A program made the translations under genes and the position numbers. DNA of 64,000 bases from Amphiduros pacificus. Its lineage: Eukaryota; Annelida; Polychaeta; Phyllodocida; Hesionidae. Each line of letters begins with the position of its first letter. The first letter of the stretch is position 1. A model generated the notes under the pieces. That model did no database searches, was not told the DNA's origin, and saw nothing but the letters and a program-made list of their open reading frames with translations. Positions 12,239 to 24,973 of this stretch are shown piece by piece. The stretch covers positions 29,224,217 through 29,288,216 of the forward strand of contig OX439005.1 in assembly GCA_949316495.1 (NCBI GenBank), read 5' to 3'.

Positions 12239-12540
12239 CATATGCCTGAAGGAAACAGATAGTGTTTCTGAAACAGGTGCGTCATAAAATGGTATTTGAA
12301 ACTGTCTGCTGGTTTGCAGCTTTTGTTATGAAAGGGCAGGGCATTATTGGACCTTCTTTTGATTTAAGTAGTGAGAAATGTACATACCCATTTTGTACCT
12401 TCGATGCTACCTCAAAGTCTTCACAAGAAGCCAGTGCAATTGCTTAAGTTTTTCTGTGATGCGATCATGTTTTCTGATCTCTAGAATTTGCAGTAGTTAT
12501 ACAGCACATAGGTATGTGCTTGTCATGTGATGAATAAGTA

Positions 12541-12655
12541 GATCCTGTGAGGGATAGGTAGGACATGTGAATGATAGGTAGGTCACGTGAAGGATTGGTT
12601 GGTCACGTGAAGGATAGGTTGGTCATGTGATGGATAGGTTGGTCACGTGAAGGAA
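12541..12655. repeat. 20-bp E-box minisatellite
   Basis: Six units of 20 bases of the type GGTCACGTGAAGGATAGGTT, with cores at 12544, 12564, 12584, 12604, 12624 and 12644. Three cores are perfect TCACGTGA palindromes. The unit aligns with the neighbouring 26-bp unit lacking its first six bases, so the two arrays appear related. Confidence 0.85.
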
Positions 12656-13428
12656 AGTTATGTCAAGTGCTATTATAGATATAATTGGGGTCCTATATGG
12701 GTAGATATAATATCAGTATACAACTTTGCAGATATAATACCATTTATATTCGATACCATTTTATAACTCTCAAGATAGGTATTATTTCATTATAGCTCTG
12801 TCCATTATTAAATGCCTTTAGCTCAGAATGAAATGATATCATAATATGCAATAAGTATCTTGACCTGGAAGATATGAAACTGCAATCTGAATATTTCTGG
12901 TATCAAACGCAGAACAAACATCATATATTCATATGTTTGTCCTGTTATTGACAATAATTTGCATTTGACTTCAAATATTTCTTCAGTAGAGTCTACACAT
13001 CCTGGCACAAATCTGAAATTAGATTTGAATATTCTTAATTTTACAGCTGCAAAACCTTAGATTTATTACGTGCCAAGATGTTTAGCAGATGTACAAATGT
13101 ACTGGATTTTTGTCCTGTTGGTGAAAAATTGTTATTTGCATATATGGTAATTTGGAGGTGAAAGATAAACAACTTAGAATTAAGGTATGGGTCGGTCCAA
13201 GTGGGAAGGGTGTATATAATAATATTTTCTGTGGCAAAGATGGAACATCAAGCGGAGGGCATCACGTCAGAGAAACATTGTCACAACAAAGATGAGTGAT
13301 ATGTCTGTGTGATAAAGTCCTCACATGACATCATTCTACGCCTTTTCTACCACCAAAGGGCATCCTGCAGCCCGCAGGAAAGCACACAGTCATCAGCACA
13401 GAACACAGCCGATATACTGCGAGCTGAG
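12656..13428. other. Intergenic sequence
   Basis: I see no supportable gene or element here. Confidence 0.5.
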
Positions 13429-13730
13429 TTACCTGAACAAACCATTTGATGTACACACTTGGCCAAAAACATATTTACCACTTATTACCAGTCCACTTGA
13501 TAGAAAAATACCCGGGCAAGCATTACCTTAGCAAACCACTTGATGAACACGAAAGGCCAACAAGAAAATATTCACTACTTATTACCAGTCAAAACCACTT
13601 GATAGAAAAAAGAATGTAAGTAATGGATCAAGTATTGCCTAGCCAAACCACTTGATTTCCACACTTGGTCTAAACCACATTCCTACCAATTATTACCAGG
13701 TCAAACCATTTTATAGAAAAAAAGTATACT
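13429..13730. repeat. Diverged tandem repeat of about 100 bp, three copies
   Basis: Three degenerate copies share the order ACCTxxxCAAACCACTTGAT, then ACTTGGCC, then ATTATTACCAG, then TTGATAGAAAAA. Divergence between copies is high, so this is older than the homogeneous arrays elsewhere. Confidence 0.7.
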
Positions 13731-14031
13731 AGCCATTCGATTAACAAAACATATACACTGCAGCATATAACTGGACCAACACAACATGTATACTGCAGTT
13801 AAATGTAGCAGTTAAAAAGGTTTCCCTATGATATTATCCTGTATGATACAGTTTGGCACTGGTGCACATTTACTTTGTTCAATGACTGGTTTTGCCATGA
13901 TGTAGACTATATATGCAGTGCCTATTTTGTCATTGGAATAGAATGGATATTGATGGGTGCACGTTGTATAAAATTCCAACTTTGTGGATTAGAGCAGATG
14001 ATGTAAGACACCCTTTTCGGGATTTGAGCCG

Positions 14032-14158
14032 ATTTATTTGTTTAGGTTTTTTCACATCACTTTCAACATTATTTCAGTCATTTCGTGATGAGACCTACTT
14101 GTAACAGATATAGTGCTGACTCACTGAATTGTCATGTCACAGGTCCTTGACATGACAA
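14032..14158 (+). repeat. Dispersed repeat family A, copy 1
   Basis: Member of a family with the order TTTCAACATTATTTCAGTCA, then GTGATGAGACCTACTTGTA, then ATATAGTGCTGxCTCACTGA, then CAGGTCCTTGACATGACA. Other copies are at 33774, 47996 (minus), 58622 (partial) and 58778. It is probably a non-autonomous retroposed or MITE-like element; no coding capacity. Confidence 0.8.
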
Positions 14159-14374
14159 CTGCTATGGTACACCTACCTATATTCTTAACTGGAGTGGAAC
14201 TGCTGTTGTATACTAACTTTGTTGATCGGAGTGGAACTGCTGTTGTATACCTACTGACTTTGTTGATCGGAGTGGAACTGCAATGGTACACCTACCTATT
14301 TTCTTAACTGGAGTGGAACTGTTGTTGTATACCCTCTAACTTTGTTGATTGGAGTGGAATTGTTGTTGTATACC
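14156..14374. repeat. Short tandem repeat, unit about 38-42 bp
   Basis: About five copies of a unit beginning GGAGTGGAACTGCTGTTGTA, with two alternating internal versions (TTTGTTGATC and TATTTTCTTAACT). It directly abuts the family A copy on its left. Confidence 0.85.
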
Positions 14375-15387
14375 GAAGCCGTTCTTTGTCTGCATATGTC
14401 TATTTAATATAATGACTTAATATAAGATCTTAGCGTAAAATGTTTGTATTGCAAAATGAATATGTGTTATTTTGAAAGAGTTACGCATTAATTAAAAAAC
14501 CTATACAAATATACCTTCAATGTGCAAAGTGGAGATTTAACATATTTTTCTGGCAATGCGTAGTGTTAATAGAAAACGGCAAATATGAGCAAATGAGTGA
14601 GGAAAATGCCATGATATTAGTCTCTCAGAACAGTGAGACTGCCAATAGAGTTTGAAGCTGGCATTTTGCTTAAGGACACACGGTGACAGTTATACGGACA
14701 AAAGCTTTGGTGGTGTTCTCTGTATTCCTAATGAAGTAGCCTACATCCTCTCTCAAAGTAAAGGTACTCTGACCAAGGCCTTGAGATCTCTCTTGCTGCT
14801 CTCCAGATTGAGGTCTATATGTGCAAGTTTAGCAAATAAATCTCTCTCTCCCATCGTAACACTGGACATTGCGCTAACAATAAATCATTCATTTTGTACT
14901 ATATATCAATTCATCACCTTAAATTCATAATATCTAATCATATGAGATTCATCATGATATTTGCGTTCGCACTTATCAGTATTTGTTATTAAACCTCTTT
15001 TGATACTTTCCCAATTTTTGTTTTATTTATGAACATCTTTTTAACCATCATGTCAAGAAAGTTTGATAAAGTGTTTGCTTCTTGAAAGAAGAAAGAAAAT
15101 GTCTGTAAAAAAGAGAAGAAAATCTTCAATTGATTCATTTCAATACAAATAATAACAAATGAAAAATGCATGAAATGATAACATGAATATTTGATAATCC
15201 GTTATCATACGACCTGTTTTGTATTTGTTTACGATGGAAATGGGCTGGGAAATGGGTATACCGTCAAAGAGGTGAGTATACACTGTGAGGAAGAGTTTTG
15301 GTCGGTCTTTGGGAAGACCGGCCACTTGGCGGTAGCACATGAGGTGAGGACGGGATATAAGGCCATAGAGGAGTAGCATATATTTTT
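14375..15387. other. AT-rich intergenic sequence
   Basis: No recognisable gene. Short open frames occur but none resembles a known domain. Confidence 0.5.
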
Positions 15388-18300
15388 GCCTTATGCCAGA
15401 CATAATGTAGAATGTGGTGATTACTGTAGACCTATGCCAGACATAATGTAGAATGTGATGATTACTGTTGCCTTATGCCAGACATAATGTAGAATGTGAT
15501 GATTACTGTAGGCCTATGCCAGACATAATGTAGAATGTGCTGATTACTGTTGCCTTATGCCAGACATAATGTAGAATGTGATGATTACTGTAGACCTATG
15601 CCAGACATAATGTAGAATGTGGTGATTACTGCTGCCCTATGCCAGACATAATGTAGAATGTGGTGATTACTGCTGCCCTATGCCAGACATAATGTAGAAT
15701 GTGGTGATTACTGCTGCCCTATGCCAGACATCATGTAGAATGTGGTGATTACTGCTGCCCTATGCCAGACATAATGTAGAATGTGATGATTACTGTAGAC
15801 CTATGCCAGACATAATGTAGAATGTGCTGATTACTGTTGCCTTATGCCAGACATAATGTGGAATGTGGTGATTACTGTAGCCCTATGCCAGACATAATGT
15901 GGAATGTGGTGATTACTGTAGCCCTATGCCAGACATAATGTAGAATGTGGTGATTACTGCTGCCCTATGCCAGACATAATGTAGAATGTGGTGATTACTG
16001 CTGCCCTATGCCAGACATAATGTAGAATGTGGTGATTACTGCTGCCCTATGCCAGACATAATGTAGAATGTGGTGATTACTGCTGCCCTATGCCAGACAT
16101 CATGTAGAATGTGGTGATTACTGCTGCCCTATGCCAGACATAATGTAGAATGTGATGATTACTGTAGACCTATGCCAGACATAATGTAGAATGTGCTGAT
16201 TACTGTTGCCTTATGCCAGACATAATGTGGAATGTGGTGATTACTGTAGCCCTATGCCAGACATAATGTGGAATGTGGTGATTACTGTAGCCCTATGCCA
16301 GACATAATGTGGAATGTGGTGATTACTGTAGACCTATGCCAGACATAATGTACAATGTGGTGATTACTGTAGCCCTATGCCAGACATAATGTAGAATGTG
16401 GTGATTACTGCTGCCCTATGCCAGACATAATGTAGAATGTGGTGATTACTGTAGACCTATGCCAGACATAATGTAGAATGTGGTGATTACTGTAGCCCTA
16501 TGCCAGACATAATGTAGAATGTGGTTATTACTGTAGACCTATGCCAGACATAATGTGGAATGTGGTGATTACTGTAGCCCTATGCCAGACATAATGTAGA
16601 ATGTGGTGATTACTCTAGCTCCACACCAAACATAATGTAGAATGTGGTGATTACTGCTGCCCTATGCCAGACATAATGTAGAATGTGGTGATTACTGTTG
16701 CCCTATGCCAGACATAATGTGGAATGTGGTGATTACTGTAGACCTATGCCAGACATAATGTAGAATGTGGTGATTACTGCTGCCCTATGCCAGACATAAT
16801 GTAGAATGTGGTGATTACTGCTGCCCTATGCCAGACATAATGTAGAATGTGGTTATTACTGTAGCCCTATGCCAGACATAATGTACAATGTGGTGATTAC
16901 TGCTGCCCTATGCCAGACATAATGTAGAATGTGGTGATTACTGTAGACCTATGCCAGACATAATGTAGAATGTGGTGATTACTGTAGCCCTATGCCAGAC
17001 ATAATGTGGAATGTGGTGATTACTGTAGCCCTATGCCAGACATAATGTGGAATGTGGTGATTACTGCTGCCCTATGCCAGACATAATGTGGAATGTGGTG
17101 ATTACTGTAGACCTATGCCAGACATAATGTAGAATGTGGTGATTACTGCTGCCCTATGCCAGACATAATGTAGAATGTGGTGATTACTGCTGCCCTATGC
17201 CAGACATAATGTAGAATGTGGTGATTACTGCTGCCCTATGCCAGACATAATGTAGAATGTGGTGATTACTGCTGCCCTATGCCAGACATAATGTAGAATG
17301 TGGTGATTACTGCTGCCCTATGCCAGACATAATGTAGAATGTGGTGATTACTGTAGCCCTATGCCAGACATAATGTAGAATGTGGTGATTACTGCTGCCC
17401 TATGCCAGACATAATGTAGAATGTGGTGATTACTGTAGACCTATGCCAGACATAATGTAGAATGTGGTGATTACTGTAGCCCTATGCCAGACATAATGTG
17501 GAATGTGGTGATTACTGTAGCCCTATGCCAGACATAATGTGGAATGTGGTGATTACTGCTGCCCTATGCCAGACATAATGTAGAATGTGGTTATTACTGT
17601 AGCCCTATGCCAGACATAATGTACAATGTGGTGATTACTGCTGCCCTATGCCAGACATAATGTAGAATGTGGTGATTACTGTAGACCTATGCCAGACATA
17701 ATGTAGAATGTGGTGATTACTGTAGCCCTATGCCAGACATAATGTGGAATGTGGTGATTACTGTAGCCCTATGCCAGACATAATGTAGAATGTGGTGATT
17801 ACTGTAGACCTATGCCAGACATAATGTAGAATGTGGTGATTACTGTAGCCCTATGCCAGACATAATGTGGAATGTGGTGATTACTGTAGCCCTATGCCAG
17901 ACATAATGTAGAATGTGGTGATTACTGCTGCCCTATGCCAGACATAATGTAGAATGTGGTTATTACTGTAGCCCTATGCCAGACATAATGTACAATGTGG
18001 TGATTACTGCTGCCCTATGCCAGACATAATGTAGAATGTGGTGATTACTGTAGACCTATGCCAGACATAATGTAGAATGTGGTGATTACTGTAGCCCTAT
18101 GCCAGACATAATGTGGAATGTGGTGATTACTGTAGCCCTATGCCAGACATAATGTGGAATGTGGTGATTACTGCTGCCCTATGCCAGACATAATGTGGAA
18201 TGTGGTGATTACTGTAGACCTATGCCAGACATAATGTAGAATGTGGTGATTACTGCTGCCCTATGCCAGACATAATGTAGAATGTGGTGATTACTGCTGC

Positions 18301-21300
18301 CCTATGCCAGACATAATGTAGAATGTGGTGATTACTGCTGCCCTATGCCAGACATAATGTAGAATGTGGTGATTACTGCTGCCCTATGCCAGACATAATG
18401 TAGAATGTGGTGATTACTGCTGCCCTATGCCAGACATAATGTAGAATGTGGTGATTACTGTAGCCCTATGCCAGACATAATGTAGAATGTGGTGATTACT
18501 GCTGCCCTATGCCAGACATAATGTAGAATGTGGTGATTACTGTAGACCTATGCCAGACATAATGTAGAATGTGGTGATTACTGTAGCCCTATGCCAGACA
18601 TAATGTGGAATGTGGTGATTACTGTAGCCCTATGCCAGACATAATGTGGAATGTGGTGATTACTGCTGCCCTATGCCAGACATAATGTGGAATGTGGTGA
18701 TTACTGTAGACCTATGCCAGACATAATGTGGAATGTGGTGATTACTGTAGCCCTATGCCAGACATAATGTGGAATGTGGTGATTACTGTAGACCTATGCC
18801 AGACATAATGTACAATGTGGTGATTACTGTAGACCTATGCCAGACATAATGTGGAATGTGGTGATTACTGTAGCCCTATGCCAGACATAATGTACAATGT
18901 GGTGATTACTGTAGACCTATGCCAGACATAATGTGGAATGTGGTGATTACTGTAGACCTATGCCAGACATAATGTGGAATGTGGTGATTACTGTAGACCT
19001 ATGCCAGACATAATGTACAATGTGGTGATTACTGTAGACCTATGCCAGACATAATGTGGAATGTGGTGATTACTGTAGACCTATGCCAGACATAATGTAC
19101 AATGTGGTGATTACTGTAGACCTATGCCAGACATAATGTGGAATGTGGTGATTACTGTAGACCTATGCCAGACATAATGTGGAATGTGGTGATTACTGTA
19201 GCCCTATGCCAGACATAATGTAGAATGTGGTGATTACTCTAGCTCCACACCAAACATAATGTAGAATGTGGTGATTACTGCTGCCCTATGCCAGACATAA
19301 TGTAGAATGTGGTGATTACTGTTGCCCTATGCCAGACATAATGTGGAATGTGGTGATTACTGTAGACCTATGCCAGACATAATGTAGAATGTGGTGATTA
19401 CTGTAGACCTATGCCAGACATAATGTAGAATGTGCTGATTACTGTAGCCCTATGCCAGACATAATGTAGAATGTGGTGATTACTGTAGACCTATGCCAGA
19501 CATAATGTAGAATGTGGTGATTACTGTAGACCTATGCCAGACATAATGTGGAATGTGGTGATTACTGTAGCCCTATGCCAGACATAATGTAGAATATGGT
19601 GATTACTGCTGCCCTATGCCAGACATAATGTGGAATGTGGTGATTACTGTAGCCCTATGCCAGACATAATGTGGAATGTGGTGATTACTGTAGACCTATG
19701 CCAGACATAATGTGGAATGTGGTGATTACTGTAGACCTATGCCAGACATAATGTGGAATGTGGTGATTACTGTAGCCCTATGCCAGACATAATGTGGAAT
19801 GTGGTGATTACTGTAGACCTATGCCAGACATAATGTGGAATGTGGTGATTACTGTAGACCTATGCCAGACATAATGTGGAATGTGGTGATTACTGTAGCC
19901 CTATGCCAGACATAATGTAGAATATGGTGATTACTCTAGCTCCACACCAAACATAATGTAGAATGTGGTGATTACTGCTGCCCTATGCCAGACATAATGT
20001 GGAATGTGGTGATTACTGTAGACCTATGCCAGACATAATGTGGAATGTGGTGATTACTGTAGCCCTATGCCAGACATAATGTAGAATGTGGTGATTACTC
20101 TAGCTCCACACCAAACATAATGTAGAATGTGGTGATTACTGCTGCCCTATGCCAGACATAATGTAGAATGTGGTGATTACTGCTGCCCTATGCCAGACAT
20201 AATGTAGAATGTGGTGATTACTGCTGCCCTATGCCAGACATAATGTAGAATGTGGTGATTACTGTTGCCCTATGCCAGACATAATGTGGAATGTGGTGAT
20301 TACTGTAGACCTATGCCAGACATAATGTGGAATGTGGTGATTACTGTAGACCTATGCCAGACATAATGTGGAATGTGGTGATTACTGTAGACCTATGCCA
20401 GACATAATGTGGAATGTGGTGATTACTGTAGCCCTATGCCAGACATAATGTAGAATGTGGTGATTACTGTAGACCTATGCCAGACATAATGTAGAATGTG
20501 GTGATTACTGTAGACCTATGCCAGACATAATGTAGAATGTGGTGATTACTGCTGCCCTATGCCAGACATAATGTGGAATGTGGTTATTACTGTAGCCCTA
20601 TGCCAGACATAATGTGGAATGTGGTGATTACTGCTGCCCTATGCCAGACATAATGTAGAATGTGGTGATTACTGTAGCCCTATGCCAGACATAATGTAGA
20701 ATGTGGTGATTACTGTTGCCCTATGCCAGACATAATGTGGAATGTGGTGATTACTGTAGCCCTATGCCAGACATAATGTGGAATGTGGTGATTACTGCTG
20801 CCCTATGCCAGACATAATGTAGAATGTGGTGATTACTGCTGCCCTGTGCCAGACATAATGTAGAATATGGTGATTACTGCTGCCCTATGCCAGACATAAT
20901 GTAGAATGTGGTGATTACTGTAGCCCTATGCCAGACATAATGTGGAATGTGGTGATTACTGTAGCCCTATGCCAGACATAATGTAGAATATGGTGATTAC
21001 TGCTGCCCTATGCCAGACATAATGTAGAATGTGGTGATTACTGCTGCCCTATGCCAGACATAATGTAGAATGTGGTGATTACTGTTGCCCTATGCCAGAC
21101 ATAATGTGGAATGTGGTGATTACTGTAGCCCTATGCCAGACATAATGTAGAATATGGTCATTACTGCTGCCCTATGCCAGACATAATGTAGAATGTGGTG
21201 ATTACTGTTGCCCTATGCCAGACATAATGTGGAATGTGGTGATTACTGTAGCCCTATGCCAGACATAATGTAGAATATGGTCATTACTGCTGTCCTATGC

Positions 21301-21528
21301 CAGACATAATGTGGAATGTGGTGATTACTGTAGCCCTATGCCAGACATAATGTAGAATGTGGTGATTACTGCTGCCCTATGCCAGACATAATGTAGAATG
21401 TGGTGATTACTGTAGACCTATGCCAGACATAATGTAGAATGTGGTGATTACTCTAGCTCCACACCAAACATAATGTGGAATGTGGTGATTACTGTAGCCC
21501 TATGCCAGACATAATGTAGAATGTGCTA
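15388..21528. repeat. 41-bp satellite, about 150 copies, with higher-order repeats
   Basis: The unit is 41 bases, opening TATGCCAGACATAATGTAGA and continuing ATGTGGTGATTACTGTAGCCC. Two sites vary most: GTAG/GTGG/GTAC after ATAAT, and TGTAGCCC/TGCTGCCC/TGTAGACC/TGTTGCCC at the unit end. A distinct variant with CTCTAGCTCCACACCAAACA recurs near 16611, 19236, 19935, 20100 and 21452. A block of 18 units starting at 16851 (738 bases) is repeated in the same variant order at 17958, an offset of 27 units (1107 bases). The left-edge units (15388-15600) are the most diverged. Stops in all frames make it non-coding. Confidence 0.97.
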
Positions 21529-22721
21529 ATCACTTCTAATGGCAGAGACTATTAGAAAGCACATACACTGGTAATTATGTAATCACATTACGGTTACCGC
21601 TGTTCCATACAAGACGAGTATGCAAATGCTGAGATGTACAAACTATCGAGACTGTGGATGCACATGTTGATAATAGACAAGGGAGGTGGGGAATCTAATG
21701 GTGACAACTGATATCTATATACACGGGAGACCGGGGATGCCCATGCTCAATATGCCATTCAAACCGCTAATGTCCATTATGTTTGCCTGTTTGCTGCAAG
21801 TGGTTTAGGGTTAAGATTGATCCCAATCAGGTTGTGACCTACATTGGAGGACTACTATTGTAACAGCATTCATTGATCAATACCTTGGCAGAGTTGCATA
21901 CAACTTGTTGCCAACAATCTAAAATCTGAAATGTTTTATCAGATAAGTAAAATATTGCAAACTATACGGGATAACCCCAATGAAGGTTTCTGTCAATATA
22001 GTATTAGATGATATGAAATAACAAGCCAAGTTAAGAGGTTCAATGCACAAAAGTAGCAAATAGGCTCCATAAACACAAGAACAAGAAGCGAATAATAGCA
22101 TAAAATGGATTATTAAAAATTTTGTTAGGAAATACAAATATTAATCTCTTTGTTAGGAAATACAAATATTCATCTCAACAGAATAACCTTATGAAATGCA
22201 AATGTTGTTGGCATTCTCCCTACCACTATTTCATTGTTATATGACATCCTCATTTTTTATCATTAAACATGTACCCAGTTCACATCAAAATGCATATTCC
22301 TCAAACATGAACCACGAGGGAGCGGTGTGCATGTGAGTTGATGTACACAATACTCTAGCATCTGAGAAAGAGCATTGAGAAACTGAGCAGCTTCATTGAC
22401 AGAACGGAGCGCACGCACTGCAGCTGCCCCTACTCTGCTCAGTGCTTGTATTGATTCTGCCTTATACCCTCTGCCACAATTGCATAACTTAACGTTCTTC
22501 CTGGCAACCTTATAAGCTTAAATTCAACCAGGTCAACGCTGTCCATACAATTATTCACATGTAGGTTTTTGGCATTGTGGAGAAAAAAATAATATGCGTT
22601 TTTATCAATATTAAGTTATATTATAATTTTAAGATTTATTCATAAGTTGTGTATGCGTGTTCATATTGACTCATTCACAAAGAAGGTCATGTAACATAAT
22701 ATGAAAATGCAGAGCAGACGC
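21529..22721. other. Intergenic sequence between satellites
   Basis: No gene is seen. A 21-base segment containing TTGTTAGGAAATACAAATAT is duplicated in tandem around 22120-22175. Otherwise unremarkable. Confidence 0.5.
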
Positions 22722-23594
22722 ACACACTAGCAATGAATGGAGATGCAGTACCTGTTCTTTCATGAGCAGCTCACACACAGGTGATGAATGGAGGAGCAGA
22801 ACACACACAGGTAATGAATGAAGATGAAGAACATAGGTGATGAATGAAGGTGCAGAATAAACAGAGGTGATGAATGAAGGTGCAGAATAAACATAGGTGA
22901 TGAATGAAGGTGCAGAATAAACAGAGGTGATGAATGAAGGTGCAGAATAAACAGAGGTGATGAATGGAAATGAAGAACACACAGAGGTGATGAATGGAGA
23001 TGCAGAACACATAGAGGTAATGAATGAAGATGCAGAACACACAGAGATGATGAATGGAGATGCAGAACAAACAGAAGTGACGAATGAAGGTGCAGAATAA
23101 ACAGAGGTGATGAATGGAGATGCAGAACTTACAGAGGTGATGAATGGAGATGCAGAACACACAGATGTGATGAATGGAGATGCAGAACACATAGAGGTAA
23201 TGAATGAAGATGCAGAACACACAGAGGTGATGAATGGAGATGAAGAACTTACAGAGGTGATGAATGGAGATGAAGAACCTACAGAGGTGATGAATGGAGA
23301 TGCAGAACTTACAGAGGTGATGAATGGAGATGCAGAACACACAGATGTGATGAATGGAGATGCAGAACACATAGAGGTAATGAATGAAGATGCAGAACAC
23401 ACAGAGGTGATGAATGGAGATGAAGAACTTACAGAGGTGATGAATGGAGATGAAGAACCTACAGAGGTGATGAATGGAGATGCAGAACTTACAGAGGTGA
23501 TGAATGGAGATGCAGAACTTACAGAGGTGATGAATTGAGATGCAGAACTTACAGAGGTGATGAATGGAGATGCAGAACAAACAGAAGTGAGGAA
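22722..23594. repeat. 30-bp minisatellite with 180-bp higher-order unit
   Basis: The unit is 30 bases, ACAGAGGTGATGAATGGAGA plus TGCAGAACAC, about 28 copies. Units 23101-23280 are repeated in the same order at 23281-23460, giving a 180-base higher-order repeat. Because 30 is divisible by three, frames stay open (minus strand 23711-22671, 346 codons; a second minus frame is also open). Two overlapping open frames of low complexity with no signal or domain argue against a gene. Confidence 0.95.
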
Positions 23595-24712
23595 TGGAGT
23601 CAAAGCACATTGATGGGTCAAAACATAAGCAAATATATTAAAAGCTGATATCCGAAATTTTAACACGTTTTCCTTCTTGATTAAATAAGGGGATGAAACT
23701 ACAGACCGCATGCCTAGATATCCTCTCAGGTGGTTCTTTATTTTTCTATTTTATTCTGAAGCTGTCACAATATTTAAGTAAACATTTCCCTTAGCTGATT
23801 TCTCTGAAGGAAATGACGCCTCATATAACGATGCGAGTTTATATACTACCATACTTCGTACATTATTCAAATAAAAATACAATTGCCCTAATAATATCAT
23901 TTAAACATAAACATAGATTAGTCATCAAAGCGTGATTCATGTATGAGAAAATTGTAAAACCTTACTTTTATTCTTTTTTTATATTCAAAATATTTTGCAA
24001 GTCATTCTTGAAAAGATAGATATTAAAAAGATAGCTGCATTATTCATCATAACATCGGTAATGTACCATGCAAAAACATGGCTGACATTACCATTTAAGG
24101 ACTGTTCAGTCCATTGAATTTTCCATTTAGTTAATCTTAAGTATTGAAAAAAATAATTTTCTAATTGGACTCAAAATAATAATGATAATGATTCTGTCAT
24201 TTATATTATGCCAGATAATGATGAAAAACTATTTCTCAATAACATTCAATATACTTTGTTCCCAATGTATCAAATACCATGGCCACAGATGTGTTATCCC
24301 GTAAAAGTTCCTTAAATATCAAAGTAACTGAATGAAGATGCAGAATCATGGATGGAACTCACTTTTGTCACCCAAAAATAGAAATTAAGTTTTATTGATT
24401 TTCTGCACTAAATTATCTATATTATAATATAACCTATTGTGCAATATGTATGTTTACATTAACAAATATACCTTCACTAACAGACTGTGCAATTTTAATC
24501 ATGCACATATTAATAAAAACATAATATTAAGGTAAAAAAATATCTTGTTTAATTATTTATTTTCTAATCGAAATTTATAAAATATTTAAACATGATTACA
24601 AATTTGTGCACGTACCTTTGGTGCCCTTGACATATATACCTTGAATTTATTATTGCTAGTAACAATTATCTTTATTTATAATTCCATGATGATGATATAT
24701 ATTTTTGCTCAG
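23595..24712. other. AT-rich intergenic sequence
   Basis: I see nothing supportable until the acceptor of the Ig-like exon at 24713. Confidence 0.5.
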
Positions 24713-24910
24713 AAGAGATCAAAATATCTATTTACAAATGGAAATGGTACAACAATAATTCAATATGAGGGGAGGCGGAGTGTGATGCTGAACATAGGCA
24801 AGTTGGATGCCTCCCATACTGGAATCTGGTATTTGATTGGAACCAAGATCTCGGCCAAGCTGACAGTAATGACTGAAAAGGAGTTTTCTATCACGACAAA
24901 TGAGACATGA
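24713..24910 (+). CDS. Orphan exon encoding the C-terminal half of an Ig-like domain
   Basis: A pyrimidine-rich acceptor (ATTTTTGCTCAG) ends at 24712, and the frame after it runs 65 codons to a TGA. The stretch RRSVMLNIGKLDASHTGIWY followed by LIGTKISAKLTV matches the E, F and G strands of an Ig V/I-set fold: L-x-I-x-x-L, then D-A-S-H-T-G-I-W-Y in place of the usual D-x-G-x-Y-x-C, then a hydrophobic G strand. The canonical F-strand Cys is absent (Leu follows the Tyr). The N-terminal half, with B-strand Cys and Trp, is not found nearby, so it is a terminal exon of a gene with distant exons, an alternative end, or a relic. A GTAATG donor is possible after LT at about 24864. Confidence 0.4.
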   Translation, partial: KRSKYLFTNGNGTTIIQYEGRRSVMLNIGKLDASHTGIWYLIGTKISAKLTVMTEKEFSITTNET

Positions 24911-24973
24911 CTGATTAATGACGGCATTGCTATCATCTCTGTGCTGTAATGTATTGTTGTTGTTATTGTTGTT

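Larger units (their letters stand above)
10369..12272. repeat. Tandem segmental duplication carrying minisatellite arrays
   Basis: The left flank beginning ATTCTTGTAAAGGATTGG occurs at 10369 and again at 11072, an offset of 703 bases. The right flank beginning ATGCCTGAAGGAAACAG occurs at 11041 and 12241. The structure is therefore flank-array-flank twice in tandem. The second array has expanded to about twice the length of the first. Confidence 0.9.

Noticed and set aside
15388-21528. CRISPR-like array
   Set aside because: Units are head-to-tail with no unique spacers; this is a eukaryotic satellite.
22671-23711. 346-codon minus-strand frame across the 30-bp array
   Set aside because: A second minus-strand frame is open over the same bases; both reflect a period divisible by three, and the ends have no recognisable protein features.
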